Shown piece by piece: positions 25,391-34,340 of a stretch of 64,000 nt of DNA. Every line of letters starts with the position of its first letter. The stretch's first letter is position 1. The DNA is taken from positions 1 through 64,000 of the forward strand of contig CAJUPN010000009.1 in assembly GCA_910588195.1 (NCBI GenBank), in the 5' to 3' direction. Below the pieces are notes generated by a model. The model was not told where the DNA came from and made no database searches. It saw only the letters and a list, made by a program, of their open reading frames with translations. A program made the translations under genes and the position numbers. Source of the stretch: an uncultured Bacilli bacterium (lineage in GTDB: Bacteria > Bacillota_I > Bacilli_A > RF39 > UBA660).

Positions 25391-25973
25391 ATCTTCTTTC
25401 TAATCTTCGAACTGTATTTTCTAAATAAGAATCATAATCCTTCTTATCTATATCTAATTCCTTAAACAAGATTGGTTCACCAAAGTTGATTTTAAGTTTT
25501 CCAAAAGGCGTATAAGAACCATTTATTCCAAAAGGAACAATTGGAGAATTAGCTAATATTGCAATTTTAGGAATTCCTGGTTTAAATGGCTCGGAAGAGG
25601 TTATTTTATGCGTTTTCCCTTCAGGAAATATAACTTCCACTTCACCACTTTTCAATAAAGAAACAGCTGTTTTTACAGCTTTTATATCCAGTTGCTCAGG
25701 ATCAATTGGAAATGTTCCAACAGAGCTAAAAAACTTTTCCCAAGATCTATATCTATATAATTTTTTATCAACCATAAATCTTAAATTTTCATCTATTAAA
25801 GCAAGTAAAAGCCAGGAATCTAAAATATTAAGATGATTACCTGCCAATAAGTATGGTCCACTATCTGGAATATTTTCAAGACCTGTAGATTCAATATCAT
25901 AACAAACATGCATAAATGATTTAACAAATTTTCTGAATTTTTTATAAAACTCAATATCGTAGTTATCTTCCAT
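25389..25973 (-). CDS. plsC: 1-acyl-sn-glycerol-3-phosphate acyltransferase (PlsC-like)
   Basis: Membrane-associated acyltransferase making phosphatidic acid from lysophosphatidate. Motif I 'GNHLNILDSWLL' (NHx4D) at about residue 46 and motif II 'FFSSVGTFPID' are clear. Motif III reads 'FPEGKTHK' where most members have FPEGTRS, so the Thr/Arg pair is altered. Length of 194 is short but within the family. It lies between prfB and the NUDIX gene, with its own terminator. Confidence 0.9.
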   Translation of the reverse strand: MEDNYDIEFYKKFRKFVKSFMHVCYDIESTGLENIPDSGPYLLAGNHLNILDSWLLLALIDENLRFMVDKKLYRYRSWEKFFSSVGTFPIDPEQLDIKAVKTAVSLLKSGEVEVIFPEGKTHKITSSEPFKPGIPKIAILANSPIVPFGINGSYTPFGKLKINFGEPILFKELDIDKKDYDSYLENTVRRLERR

Positions 25974-26028
25974 AATAATCCCCTCTTTTGGTTGCTTATT
26001 ATATCATATTTAAATTTATATGCAAATT

Positions 26029-26051
26029 AAAAGACTGCGAACTAGCAGTCA
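26029..26051 (-). terminator. Terminator after the NUDIX gene
   Basis: Minus strand GACTGC, loop TAGTTC, GCAGTC, then TTTTAATT. The stop codon of the NUDIX gene lies in the loop. Confidence 0.85.
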
Positions 26052-26632
26052 TACTTATCTAAAAATATTTTTATTAAGTCTGGATCATTTAAATTTTCAG
26101 GTAATTTATCTAAATCAAAAAATCTCATATCTTTTGACTCACTATCCCATTTTAGTTCACCAGTATATTTATCAGTCATATATAATACTGTATTATTTAT
26201 AACAACATCACCATTTGGATAATCATTTCTCCTACTACTTCCCGAAACAATATCAATTAATTTTAAATCAGAAACATTAACATCTAAATTAGTTTCCTCT
26301 TTAATTTCACGTATAACAGTATCAACAAATCTTTCACCTAATTCTTGACAACCACCTGGAAGTCCCCATTTATCCCTATCAGCTCTAGATTGTAATAATA
26401 TTTGTTTTTTGTCATTCAATATTACTGCTGCTGCTCCATCCTGTAAAAGAACAAAACGATGCTTAAGTTCTCCCATCAATAATCTCGTAAAAACTGGATA
26501 ACCAATAATATTACTTAATTTAATTATTTCATCAGCAGTAAGTGGAGTAATTATTTCTACTAACTCTTGATATGTTAATGCTCTTTGCTCCTCTATTGAC
26601 ATACTGCGTATTTTTTCTAAACTACTATTCAT
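26042..26632 (-). CDS. NUDIX hydrolase
   Basis: 196-residue nucleoside-diphosphate-linked-moiety hydrolase. The NUDIX box is complete: 'GCQELGERFVDTVIREIKEE' followed by TNLDV (residues about 95-118), preceded by 'RDKWGLPGG'. An extra N-terminal helical region of about 65 residues ('MSIEEQRALTYQELVEIITP') precedes the domain. Substrate cannot be read from sequence. It follows the flavin reductase-rubredoxin gene by 3 bases, so the two share a transcript. Confidence 0.93.
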   Translation of the reverse strand: MNSSLEKIRSMSIEEQRALTYQELVEIITPLTADEIIKLSNIIGYPVFTRLLMGELKHRFVLLQDGAAAVILNDKKQILLQSRADRDKWGLPGGCQELGERFVDTVIREIKEETNLDVNVSDLKLIDIVSGSSRRNDYPNGDVVINNTVLYMTDKYTGELKWDSESKDMRFFDLDKLPENLNDPDLIKIFLDKYDC

Positions 26633-26635
26633 ACT

Positions 26636-27232
26636 TTACTTCCTTTCAAATAAACTCTTATCAACACCACACTTAGGACAAATAAAATCTTCAGGTAATT
26701 CTTCCTCTGTATAAATATATCCACATATTTTACATACCCAGTAAGTTTTTCCATTTTCAGTTTGAACTTTAATTAAATCATCCTTATGCTCTTGATAATA
26801 TCCATAACTCATTGGTGTATCTTCTTTTAAAACATCCGCCTCTATAAGCTTTCCGATAAATAAAGTATGTGTATCATTTTCAATCATTTCAACTATTTCA
26901 CAAATCATATAGCCAATAGAATCTTTTATAACTTTCATGTTCATAACTTCCAAGATATCAACATTCAAAAATTTATCCGTATCTCGCATTGATTTTAAAC
27001 CAAATGTAGAAATTAAATTACCATCAACATTTTCACTTAAAACTGAAAGTGCAAACAATTTATTCTCATGTAATAAAGAATTAGTAAAATTATTTTTCAT
27101 AACTGCTACTGCTATAAGTGGATTATCACCAGAGCTTATTTGTGAAACAGCATCAACTACACAACCACCACCGTTAGTAGTTAAAATATACATTCCCTGC
27201 GTAATACTTCTCGTAATTTTTTTATTTTTCAT
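26636..27232 (-). CDS. Flavin reductase-rubredoxin fusion (high-molecular-weight rubredoxin type)
   Basis: 198 residues. The N-terminal 150 residues are an FMN-binding flavin reductase-like split-barrel ('[12 protein letters not shown]', '[18 protein letters not shown]'); the C-terminal 45 residues are a rubredoxin with the iron ligands in '[11 protein letters not shown]' and '[14 protein letters not shown]'. Such fusions (Hrb) in anaerobes pass electrons from NADH to flavodiiron proteins for O2 or NO removal. No flavodiiron gene is in this window. Downstream NUDIX gene follows after 3 bases. Confidence 0.93.
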   Translation of the reverse strand: MKNKKITRSITQGMYILTTNGGGCVVDAVSQISSGDNPLIAVAVMKNNFTNSLLHENKLFALSVLSENVDGNLISTFGLKSMRDTDKFLNVDILEVMNMKVIKDSIGYMICEIVEMIENDTHTLFIGKLIEADVLKEDTPMSYGYYQEHKDDLIKVQTENGKTYWVCKICGYIYTEEELPEDFICPKCGVDKSLFERK

Positions 27233-27234
27233 TT

Positions 27235-27729
27235 TTATCTACCTATCCTCTTATTACTATCACAAATCAACTTTTCATCTAATAACAACATAAACATTTC
27301 ATAAATATCCTTATCTGGAAATCGATATGTATCATAGATTTCAGCCATACCTCTTTCATATATGGAAATCGAAAAATTAGAGCTTTTAAAATATTCTGAA
27401 TTAGCTTTGCACCAGTCTCTTTGTCTTTCCATTATTTTTTCTGGCATATAAGCACAAACTTCTTCATCAACATTAATAATCAAATATCCTAAACTAGATA
27501 AATATTCTGAACTAAAATGAGCTGGTGGGTTTTTAAAACCATTTATTTCAAGATTTTTATCTTTTATATATTTATTTAATGGTACTGCATGTCTTATTTC
27601 TTTACCATCTTCGTCATATCCTAACTCTTCATTAATAACTTCCTCTTCAATATTAGGAGGAACAATTATAATTCTTCTAACTAAAAAGCTTTCAGTATCT
27701 CCAAGATTCACAATATCACCTAATAACAT
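27235..27729 (-). CDS. Hypothetical protein upstream of the rubredoxin fusion
   Basis: 164 residues, unrecognised. Soluble; the N-terminal part is beta-like ('[20 protein letters not shown]') and the C-terminal part helical ('[15 protein letters not shown]'). It is 2 bases from the rubredoxin fusion on the same strand, so it belongs to the same transcript. No catalytic motif is apparent. Confidence 0.55.
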   Translation of the reverse strand: MLLGDIVNLGDTESFLVRRIIIVPPNIEEEVINEELGYDEDGKEIRHAVPLNKYIKDKNLEINGFKNPPAHFSSEYLSSLGYLIINVDEEVCAYMPEKIMERQRDWCKANSEYFKSSNFSISIYERGMAEIYDTYRFPDKDIYEMFMLLLDEKLICDSNKRIGR

Positions 27730-27775
27730 TATATCATAATAAAATTAATAAAATATATTATATTTATCTTTAAAA

Positions 27776-28612
27776 TCAATCTTCAAAAAAATTACTTATT
27801 AAAATAAAGTTTGTAATATCTTCTTTAGTAACAGAAACTAATTGATCATCATTAACACTTGTCCCCCACCTAACCAACTTTATTCCTCCATGTTCTATTT
27901 CTAGAGCTGTAATACCATTAGGATGAACACAAGACCCATCATTAAAATATTTATGTTCTTTCGTTTCAGGTAAGATTGGTCGATGTGTATGTCCTGCAAT
28001 TACTATTTTATTATTATCATTACTCCAATTTTCTAATTTTTTCTCAACCTTTTTAGCAACTCTATAATTTTTAGCAGCACTAGTTGGATCATTAAAACCA
28101 ATCTTCTCAAGTGGTTTCCAAATATGCCTAACTAAAAATCTTGAAATACGCCAAAAAGTACTATTTAGCAAATCAACTTGATGCCCATGAAGTAAAAATA
28201 ATTCTTTGCCTTCATAATTTAAAATTAAAGACTCGTATATACTCAAATCTTTAAGTATTTCTCCATAATAATTATTATCATGTAATTTCTCTATGTCATG
28301 ATTACCAACAAGCATCAAAAGTCTTTTATTTTTATTAAAATTCTCTAATAATTTAAAAGTGGATTTATGACCATTGATAATATTATTTATATTTTTTACT
28401 TCCCAAAGCTCATCTCCATCTCCAAGTTCTATATAAGTAAAATTATTTTTTAAATAATATTTTAATGCTCCATTATAAATAGTCTCATTTTTCAAAAAAT
28501 TATCATCATTATTACCTTCACCTCTATGACAGTCACTCATAATAACAATTTTAGATTTTTTATCAATATCAATCTTAGGTGAAGATGAAAATATTTTATT
28601 TAACTTTCTCAT
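27776..28612 (-). CDS. Calcineurin-like metallophosphoesterase
   Basis: 278-residue metallophosphoesterase. Motifs in order: 'VIMSDCHRGEGNNDDNF' (D-x-H), 'YIELGDGDELW' (GD), 'LMLVGNHDIEKL' (GNHD), 'LFLLHGHQVD' (H) and 'IVIAGHTHRPIL' (GHxH), so the dinuclear metal site is complete. The size and the 'GEGNNDDNF' stretch are like UDP-diacylglucosamine pyrophosphatase-type relatives, but this organism is Gram-positive, so the substrate is open. Cytoplasmic; probably a single-gene transcript. Confidence 0.88.
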   Translation of the reverse strand: MRKLNKIFSSSPKIDIDKKSKIVIMSDCHRGEGNNDDNFLKNETIYNGALKYYLKNNFTYIELGDGDELWEVKNINNIINGHKSTFKLLENFNKNKRLLMLVGNHDIEKLHDNNYYGEILKDLSIYESLILNYEGKELFLLHGHQVDLLNSTFWRISRFLVRHIWKPLEKIGFNDPTSAAKNYRVAKKVEKKLENWSNDNNKIVIAGHTHRPILPETKEHKYFNDGSCVHPNGITALEIEHGGIKLVRWGTSVNDDQLVSVTKEDITNFILISNFFED

Positions 28613-28717
28613 CTATATCAACCTAAACATTTTTATTTTATTAATTGCAAATATCATACTCATATTATCACATCCTAATATTATAATATGAAATAAAATA
28701 CACATTGTTTGGACTAA

Positions 28718-28741
28718 AAAAGATGACTTTTCAGTCATCTC
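28718..28741 (-). terminator. Terminator after cardiolipin synthase
   Basis: Minus strand AGATGACT, loop GAAA, AGTCATCT, then TTTTTT; perfect 8-bp stem directly after the stop codon. Confidence 0.93.
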
Positions 28742-30239
28742 ACATAAGTGGTGCAAATAATCTTAATACAGTCTGCCAAATAGCTTTAATCAACCCTGGT
28801 GTTGCTTCTTTTTTACTCAACTTATGAGAAACTTTAAAAGATTCTTCAAAGTCATTCTTTATCTTTTTAATAGAACTATGTCCCTCTAAATATACACCAC
28901 ATTCAAAATGCAAATATAAACTTCTATAATCCAAATTAATTGTTCCTACAACTGAAACTAAATCATCAGATAAAAACATTTTAGAATGAACAAACCCTGG
29001 AGTATATTTATAAATTTTTACACCACCTTCTACCAATATCTGAAGATATGATTCTGATAATGAATATACTATTTTTTTATCAGGAACACCGGGAATAATA
29101 ATTCGTACATCAACACCCCTTTTAGCTGCTAAAACTAAAGAATTAATCATATCAGTATCTATTATTAAATAAGGAGTCATTATATACAAATATTTATGCG
29201 ATTGATTAATAATATTTAAATAAATATCTTCTCCAACAATTTCACTGTCTAAAGGAGTTTCACCATAAGGAACAACAAAGCCATCTTGTTTTATAGTATC
29301 ATTAAATTCATATTTAAATAAGTTATAATCTTTATCTTCTTCTCTATAGGCATTCCACATAGTTAAAAATAAAACTGTAAAATTAAAAACTCCTTCTCCA
29401 ACAATTTTAATTGCATTATCTTTCCAATGACCATATAATTTTTTCTCATTTATATATTCATCACTAATATTAATACCTCCAGAAAAAGCAACTCTACCAT
29501 CTACTATCAATATTTTACGATGATCTCGATTATTCATAATAACACCCGATAATGGGTTCAGCTTATTAAAGACAACACATTTAATTCCTTTAGACTCTAA
29601 AAATTTATTATAATCTTTTTTCAAAGTTGAAATACAACCTGCATCATCATATATTACTCTAACCTCAACACCTTCTGATACTTTTTCCTCTAAAATTTTT
29701 AAAATTGAATCCCACATAATACCATTATTTATTATAAAATACTCAAGGAAAATAAACTTAGAAGCCTTCTTTAACTCTTCTAGCATTACAGGAAAAGCTT
29801 TTTCTCCTAAACCATAATAGTCTACTTCATTTTTAGAAGTAACTGGATAATGTGCAAAATCACTTATGTATCTAAGTCTACTATTATCTATAAAGTTATC
29901 ACGAATATTATTATCTTGCTTTAAGTATCTCTTAGCAATATATTCTGATGTTTTAACTTTTTTTAAAAGTTTACTCTTATTCTTATTTAGTTCTAAAACT
30001 ACATACATAATTGATCCAACAATTGGAAATAGAATTAAAATTATTATCCAAGGCAACGTACAAGAATAATTTTTACTATTTCTAATTAACCCTAAAAATA
30101 AAATAAGTCGTATAAAAGCATGAATTATATTTACAATCGCTAATTTTTCCATCAAGAAAAGATTAATCGTCACCATTAGAATAAGTTGTAATATTACACC
30201 TAACCCAACAAATACTCCTCGTTTAATTGCATACTTCAT
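28740..30239 (-). CDS. cls: Cardiolipin synthase
   Basis: 499-residue phospholipase-D-superfamily enzyme that condenses two phosphatidylglycerols into cardiolipin in the membrane. Two N-terminal transmembrane helices (about 10-70, PLDc_N region), then two HKD motifs: 'DHRKILIVDGRVAFSGGIN' near residue 235 and 'VHSKMFLSDDLVSVVGTIN' near residue 415. Length and order are canonical. It stands alone with its own terminator. Confidence 0.95.
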   Translation of the reverse strand: MKYAIKRGVFVGLGVILQLILMVTINLFLMEKLAIVNIIHAFIRLILFLGLIRNSKNYSCTLPWIIILILFPIVGSIMYVVLELNKNKSKLLKKVKTSEYIAKRYLKQDNNIRDNFIDNSRLRYISDFAHYPVTSKNEVDYYGLGEKAFPVMLEELKKASKFIFLEYFIINNGIMWDSILKILEEKVSEGVEVRVIYDDAGCISTLKKDYNKFLESKGIKCVVFNKLNPLSGVIMNNRDHRKILIVDGRVAFSGGINISDEYINEKKLYGHWKDNAIKIVGEGVFNFTVLFLTMWNAYREEDKDYNLFKYEFNDTIKQDGFVVPYGETPLDSEIVGEDIYLNIINQSHKYLYIMTPYLIIDTDMINSLVLAAKRGVDVRIIIPGVPDKKIVYSLSESYLQILVEGGVKIYKYTPGFVHSKMFLSDDLVSVVGTINLDYRSLYLHFECGVYLEGHSSIKKIKNDFEESFKVSHKLSKKEATPGLIKAIWQTVLRLFAPLM

Positions 30240-30270
30240 ATTATCACCAATTTTATTATAACATACAAAA

Positions 30271-30292
30271 GAAAAAACGGATGTTAATCCGT
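30271..30292 (-). terminator. Terminator after the Cys-rich gene
   Basis: Minus strand ACGGAT, loop TAAC, ATCCGT, then TTTTTTC; perfect 6-bp stem a few bases after the stop codon. Confidence 0.92.
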
Positions 30293-30298
30293 CTTATT

Positions 30299-30463
30299 TT
30301 ATTCTTCTGGTTCTGTCTCATTTTCTTCACAATTGCACTCTTCACAAGTACATTCTTCATTCTCGCATTCACAGTTGCAAGATTCATCACAAGTGCATTC
30401 TTGTCCTTCTTGACATCCACAAGTACATTCTTCAGTACAATTACATTTTTTCTCTTCTGACAT
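30299..30463 (-). CDS. 54-residue Cys-rich acidic protein, possibly metallothionein-like
   Basis: Start ATG at 30463 with AAAGGATGAT upstream, stop TAA at 30299, and its own terminator. The product has 14 Cys in 54 residues, nearly all in Cys-x-Cys pairs ('CNCTEECTCGC', 'ECTCDESCNCEC', 'ECTCEECNC'), with Glu filling the spaces and no aromatic residue. This is the composition of metal-chelating metallothionein-like proteins; metal binding is inferred. Longer ORFs in other frames on both strands cover the same bases but have no ribosome site of this quality, and only this frame gives a coherent repeated composition. Confidence 0.75.
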   Translation of the reverse strand: MSEEKKCNCTEECTCGCQEGQECTCDESCNCECENEECTCEECNCEENETEPEE

Positions 30464-30563
30464 AAAATCATCCTTTCATTATATTTAATACATCTATTTA
30501 AGTATAATTGTTAAATTATTTTTTGTAAATAATAATACTACTTATCGACAAAAATATCTAAAA

Positions 30564-31343
30564 TCAGACACCTACTGATGAAGTCTCAGGAAGAGTACTA
30601 CCACCATCAATTACTATTCCTTGTCCAGTAATATAACTTGATTCATGTGATGCTAAAAAAGCTGCAAGTTCTCCAAGTTCTTCAATAGTTCCAAGTCTTC
30701 CCATCGGAATTCCCAAAGCTATTCCTTTAATTACTTCATCTGGATTTGAAGCATTACTATCGGCTGCTATTCCATCAACCATTGGTGTTTTAATATACCC
30801 AGGGAGAATCGCATTAACTCTAATTTTTTCTGTAACTAATTCTGCTGCCAAGGACTTGGTAAATCCTAAAATTGCTGCTTTTGTTGTAGCATAGGCTACT
30901 TCCCCAGGGTCAGCAACTAACGGTCCTGTCACACTTGATAAATTAACTATTGCAGCATCAATATTTTTCATATAAGGTAAACATGCTTGTGTTACATTCC
31001 AAGTACCTTTAATATTTATATCAAAATGATAATCTCTCAAATCATCATTTGTTGTAGTAAAAGATTCTAGTTTTGCTACTCCTGCATTATTAACTAAAAC
31101 ATCAATTTTCCCAAAATTACTAACTATCTCATCAACGCATTTTTTTACCATATCCTTATCTCTAATATCGCATTTATAAGAATATACTTTATCAGTTTCT
31201 AAAACACTTTTTAATGAACTAACTGAATCATCATAATCAATTACACACACAGTTGCACCATATTTTAAAAACACTTTTACAATTCCTAAACCATTCCCCA
31301 TTGCTCCACCTGTAACAACACAAATCTTATTTTCTAATTTCAT
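30564..31343 (-). CDS. ucpA: UcpA-like short-chain dehydrogenase/reductase
   Basis: Cytosolic NAD(P)-dependent SDR. Rossmann 'VVTGGAMGNGLGI', 'VNNAGVAKLESF', active-site Ser ('NLSSVTG') and 'YATTKAA' (Tyr-x3-Lys), 'NAILPGYIKTPM'. The C-terminus 'GGSTLPETSSVGV' closely matches E. coli UcpA, whose physiological substrate is unknown. ATG at 31343 is chosen because AAGGAGTG lies 6 bases upstream. Monocistronic by spacing. Confidence 0.9.
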   Translation of the reverse strand: MKLENKICVVTGGAMGNGLGIVKVFLKYGATVCVIDYDDSVSSLKSVLETDKVYSYKCDIRDKDMVKKCVDEIVSNFGKIDVLVNNAGVAKLESFTTTNDDLRDYHFDINIKGTWNVTQACLPYMKNIDAAIVNLSSVTGPLVADPGEVAYATTKAAILGFTKSLAAELVTEKIRVNAILPGYIKTPMVDGIAADSNASNPDEVIKGIALGIPMGRLGTIEELGELAAFLASHESSYITGQGIVIDGGSTLPETSSVGV

Positions 31344-31481
31344 AAATTTCACTCCTTTACTTGTGCTTGTAAATCATTAATTATAATTTTTATCATCTAT
31401 TTACTTAAGATAAGTATATCATAATTAACATAAAATAACTTTTTTTAAGCAAACAAAAAACCGTACTTGACGAGTTTTTTA

Positions 31482-31979
31482 TTACTTAAAAGTATTAATA
31501 TTTATCCCTTCAATTTTTAAAAGTTCAAGCTTTTTATCTAAGCCTCCAGCATAACCCACTAATTTATTATTTGTACCAATTACCCTATGACAAGGAACAA
31601 TTATAGAAATAGGATTGTGTGCAACTGCACCACCTATTGCTTGACATGAATGACAGCCTAAACTTTCTGCTATCTCCTTATAAGTACAAGTCTTCCCATA
31701 TGGGATATTCATTAAATAAGACCAAACTTTTTTTCTAAAATCACTACCAATAAATTCAATATCCATATCTTTTATACAAGGATTTTCTTTATTAAAATAT
31801 TTATCTAGCCATACTTTAACTTTTATTATACAAGGATCAATATTAGTTTCTTTAATACTTTCCTTAATATTTGATAAATAAAATTTTTGATTAAGAAAGT
31901 AAAGACCTACCAACTTATTATCTTTAACAGCAATTAGTATTTCTCCTAATGGAGAATAATATTTTGAAACATTTACCAT
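31482..31979 (-). CDS. ogt: Methylated-DNA--[protein]-cysteine S-methyltransferase
   Basis: Suicide repair enzyme that takes the methyl group from O6-methylguanine. Active-site 'VPCHRVIG' near residue 131, 'FRKKVWSYLMNIPYGKTCTY' helix-turn-helix entry, 'AVAHNP' and 'GYAGGLDKKLELL'. Length of 165 is typical. It lies 2 bases after the lipoprotein gene at 31982, on the same strand, so the two are probably co-transcribed. Confidence 0.96.
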   Translation of the reverse strand: MVNVSKYYSPLGEILIAVKDNKLVGLYFLNQKFYLSNIKESIKETNIDPCIIKVKVWLDKYFNKENPCIKDMDIEFIGSDFRKKVWSYLMNIPYGKTCTYKEIAESLGCHSCQAIGGAVAHNPISIIVPCHRVIGTNNKLVGYAGGLDKKLELLKIEGININTFK

Positions 31980-31981
31980 AA

Positions 31982-32725
31982 TTACTTAATATTAAATTCT
32001 ACTGTTATGAAATGTTTTATTCCCTCACCAGCAGTTGTCGTATTTTTTACCAATCTATATTTCCCTGGTTTTAATCTTCCATAATACGAAAGCCAATTAA
32101 TATCAAAATCTAATACATTATTTTCATTCTTTTTAAGACCAACTGAATTAAATACCATATCTATTTTAGAATCTAATTTCTTCCAAGAAGAATCTTGATA
32201 CTTTTCAACAAAATAATCAACCCCATAAATATTATCCCTATCACTTAAATCAGTTATAACAACACTTAATCCTTTATTAGAAAGTGTACCTTCTTTTATC
32301 TCCATTGTAATACCATCTAAATCATTATAATGGATTGAACATAAATCACCAAGATTTTCCTCATCTTGAGCAATAAATATATCTTTTACATTATCTACAC
32401 TATTACAATTTAAAACATAATATTCACCTATCCCAGAAAAAGACATGTCTTTATTATATTTATAAAGTTTAGAGCCACCATCATTACGAGTACTAACTAA
32501 TTCAAGCTTAGCAAGAAAATCTTCAACTTTTAAAGTATTGTCGCTTAATAAATCAAACAAATAATTATTTTCATATTTTACAGAAAAAGTTGCATGTACA
32601 ATTCTTCCATCATCTAAAGTAATTCCTGAAAAAAACTTTTCATCTTTCTTGTCTTCATTTTCAACAATTGCACAACCTGAAATTAATAAAATAAATAAGC
32701 CTAAAAGAATAGATAACTTTTTCAT
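31982..32725 (-). CDS. Lipoprotein with C-terminal Ig-like domain
   Basis: 247-residue lipoprotein. Signal peptide with lipobox 'LLISGCA' (lipidated Cys at about residue 18). Residues 25-130 are unrecognised; residues about 150-247 ('GLSVVITDLSDRDNIYGVDY', 'LKPGKYRLVKNT', 'FITVEFNI') resemble the small Ig-like domain found at the end of many Firmicutes lipoproteins. Function unknown. Co-transcribed with ogt by spacing. Confidence 0.8.
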   Translation of the reverse strand: MKKLSILLGLFILLISGCAIVENEDKKDEKFFSGITLDDGRIVHATFSVKYENNYLFDLLSDNTLKVEDFLAKLELVSTRNDGGSKLYKYNKDMSFSGIGEYYVLNCNSVDNVKDIFIAQDEENLGDLCSIHYNDLDGITMEIKEGTLSNKGLSVVITDLSDRDNIYGVDYFVEKYQDSSWKKLDSKIDMVFNSVGLKKNENNVLDFDINWLSYYGRLKPGKYRLVKNTTTAGEGIKHFITVEFNIK

Positions 32726-32778
32726 AAATCCTCCAATTATTTTTTATTAACTTCATTATAGCATATTTTATTTTTCTA

Positions 32779-34251
32779 TTAAACACAAGGTCGAGGACAG
32801 TCACTACAATTATGCAAATCTTTTTTACTTAATACTTTTATTCCCTTAGTTGAATTTAATACAACAGGTGCAATAGCATTATCAGTAACAATATTTTCTA
32901 AATCTACTCTGTTATCCATATTCTGTAAATGATTTTTAATAATTTCCCATCCTTGCTTTGTCATAACATGTACAGGGATTTTAATACCAACTTGAGCAAT
33001 AGCAGAAGGTTCAATCAATTCCTTAACATATTTTGATGCACAAGACCATACAACATCAGCATATTCTTTCATAATATTAGCTGTATCATAATCTATTCCA
33101 GTTGAACATAATCCAAATTTATAGATTTTAACATCGTAAGCTTTTTCTAATTCTGCTAACTTTTCATGTAAGTAATTGTCAGCAGCAGCAACAGATACAG
33201 CAATTCTTTTATAACCTAAACTTATAGCTTTTTTTACTCCTTCTAATTGATCTATACTTGCTGTATATGGAAATACAGGTATAATATTTTCTCTATATGC
33301 TGTATTAATAATATCTTCATTTGGACTTGTATGAAAAAGACCAGTCATTCTTTTGACAGCACCTTGGGTATTAAATTCATTTGTAGTAATAATAGTTCCT
33401 AAATTATTTGAAACAATAACTGCAGCGTCAATCATATTAGATTTAAAAGCTGATGACATTGTCTCACTCGCACCAAATAAAACATTTGCTTCACAAGAAT
33501 TAAGCGGACGATTAGTATCAAAATACCCACCAGCTATTACCACTTCGTTAATTAAATTACACATCTCTTTCGTTTGAACATCTACATCCTCAGTATCTAA
33601 ACTTTTTATTAGCTTATCGGCATGTTCTCCACCAACTTCACGTAATAACTTTACCATAAGTGGGCAATACTTGATTGGTATTGGTGTGGCAGCAATTGCT
33701 TTAAGTTCATTATTATTTTTCGTTTTCATCAGTAAGATATAACTGCCAAACATTCTAGTAATGTGTAAACCACTAGCATTTAAATAAGTTCTTATAGAAT
33801 CAAGAATTTTATTACCAACATTTTTAATGTTATCATCAAGTTTCTTATTTAATAACACAACGTGAAGTCGTCCCTCTGACACATAAACATTGTCATCACT
33901 ACCTAATAATCTTTCTTCTTTAAGAATATTTTTTATAGTAGAAATTAAACTATCATAAAAATCCTTATAATTAAGTTTTATTTTATCAAAATATTTACTT
34001 AAATCTAACTCGTTTAATCTAAAAGTCATATAAACACCCTCAAAGTTATAATCTATACAAAAAGAATGATAATCACTTTCAGAAGATTTTGAATAAAATT
34101 CCGTATAATAATATTCTAAATCATTAACCTCTTTCATATTTTTATTAATACATATTGGTGAAGATAGTTCACTATCATATCCTGAAAAACAATAGTAACC
34201 AACCACATCTTCCCCTAATACTCCTTTTCTTAAAATGCTCTCTTTTAGCAT
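32779..34251 (-). CDS. DUF2099 / methanogenesis-marker-8-like protein
   Basis: 490 residues. The region from about residue 190 matches the DUF2099 family described as methanogenesis marker protein 8: 'KYCPLMVKLLRE', 'DAAVIVSNNLGTIITTNEF', 'QGAVKRMTGLFHTSP', 'IDQLEGVKKAISLGYKRIAV', 'LCSTGIDYDTANIMKEYADV' and 'SCASKYVKELIEP'. The C-terminus ends in a Cys cluster 'CSDCPRPCV'. The N-terminal 180 residues are not familiar. Molecular function is unknown even in methanogens. It is transcribed away from a LysR regulator, a frequent partnership for regulated metabolic genes. Confidence 0.7.
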   Translation of the reverse strand: MLKESILRKGVLGEDVVGYYCFSGYDSELSSPICINKNMKEVNDLEYYYTEFYSKSSESDYHSFCIDYNFEGVYMTFRLNELDLSKYFDKIKLNYKDFYDSLISTIKNILKEERLLGSDDNVYVSEGRLHVVLLNKKLDDNIKNVGNKILDSIRTYLNASGLHITRMFGSYILLMKTKNNNELKAIAATPIPIKYCPLMVKLLREVGGEHADKLIKSLDTEDVDVQTKEMCNLINEVVIAGGYFDTNRPLNSCEANVLFGASETMSSAFKSNMIDAAVIVSNNLGTIITTNEFNTQGAVKRMTGLFHTSPNEDIINTAYRENIIPVFPYTASIDQLEGVKKAISLGYKRIAVSVAAADNYLHEKLAELEKAYDVKIYKFGLCSTGIDYDTANIMKEYADVVWSCASKYVKELIEPSAIAQVGIKIPVHVMTKQGWEIIKNHLQNMDNRVDLENIVTDNAIAPVVLNSTKGIKVLSKKDLHNCSDCPRPCV

Positions 34252-34290
34252 AATATCACCTCTTTCACTTGTATTATAAGAAAAAAAATG

Positions 34291-34318
34291 ATATAAATAA
34301 AATATATGTTATTTATAT
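34291..34318. promoter_or_regulatory. Perfect inverted repeat in the LysR / DUF2099 divergent intergenic region
   Basis: ATATAAATAA (34291-34300) and TTATTTATAT (34309-34318) are perfect inverted repeats with an 8-base spacer, 22-50 bases upstream of the LysR gene and 40 bases from the DUF2099 start. LysR regulators bind T-N11-A palindromes in such divergent regions, so this is the likely operator. The AT-only composition lowers certainty. Confidence 0.5.
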
Positions 34319-34340
34319 TTAATATAAAAGGAATTTATAC

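Noticed and set aside
30256..30471. ORFs of 71 aa (minus) and 77 aa (plus, 30227-30460) over the Cys-rich gene
   Set aside because: They are shadows: no ribosome site, implausible Val/Lys or Phe/Thr repeats that follow from the Cys-Glu codons of the 54-residue gene.
31450..31480. Terminator after ogt
   Set aside because: Only a bulged short stem (AAC-CGT / ACG-GTT) with T run; plausible but too weak to list.
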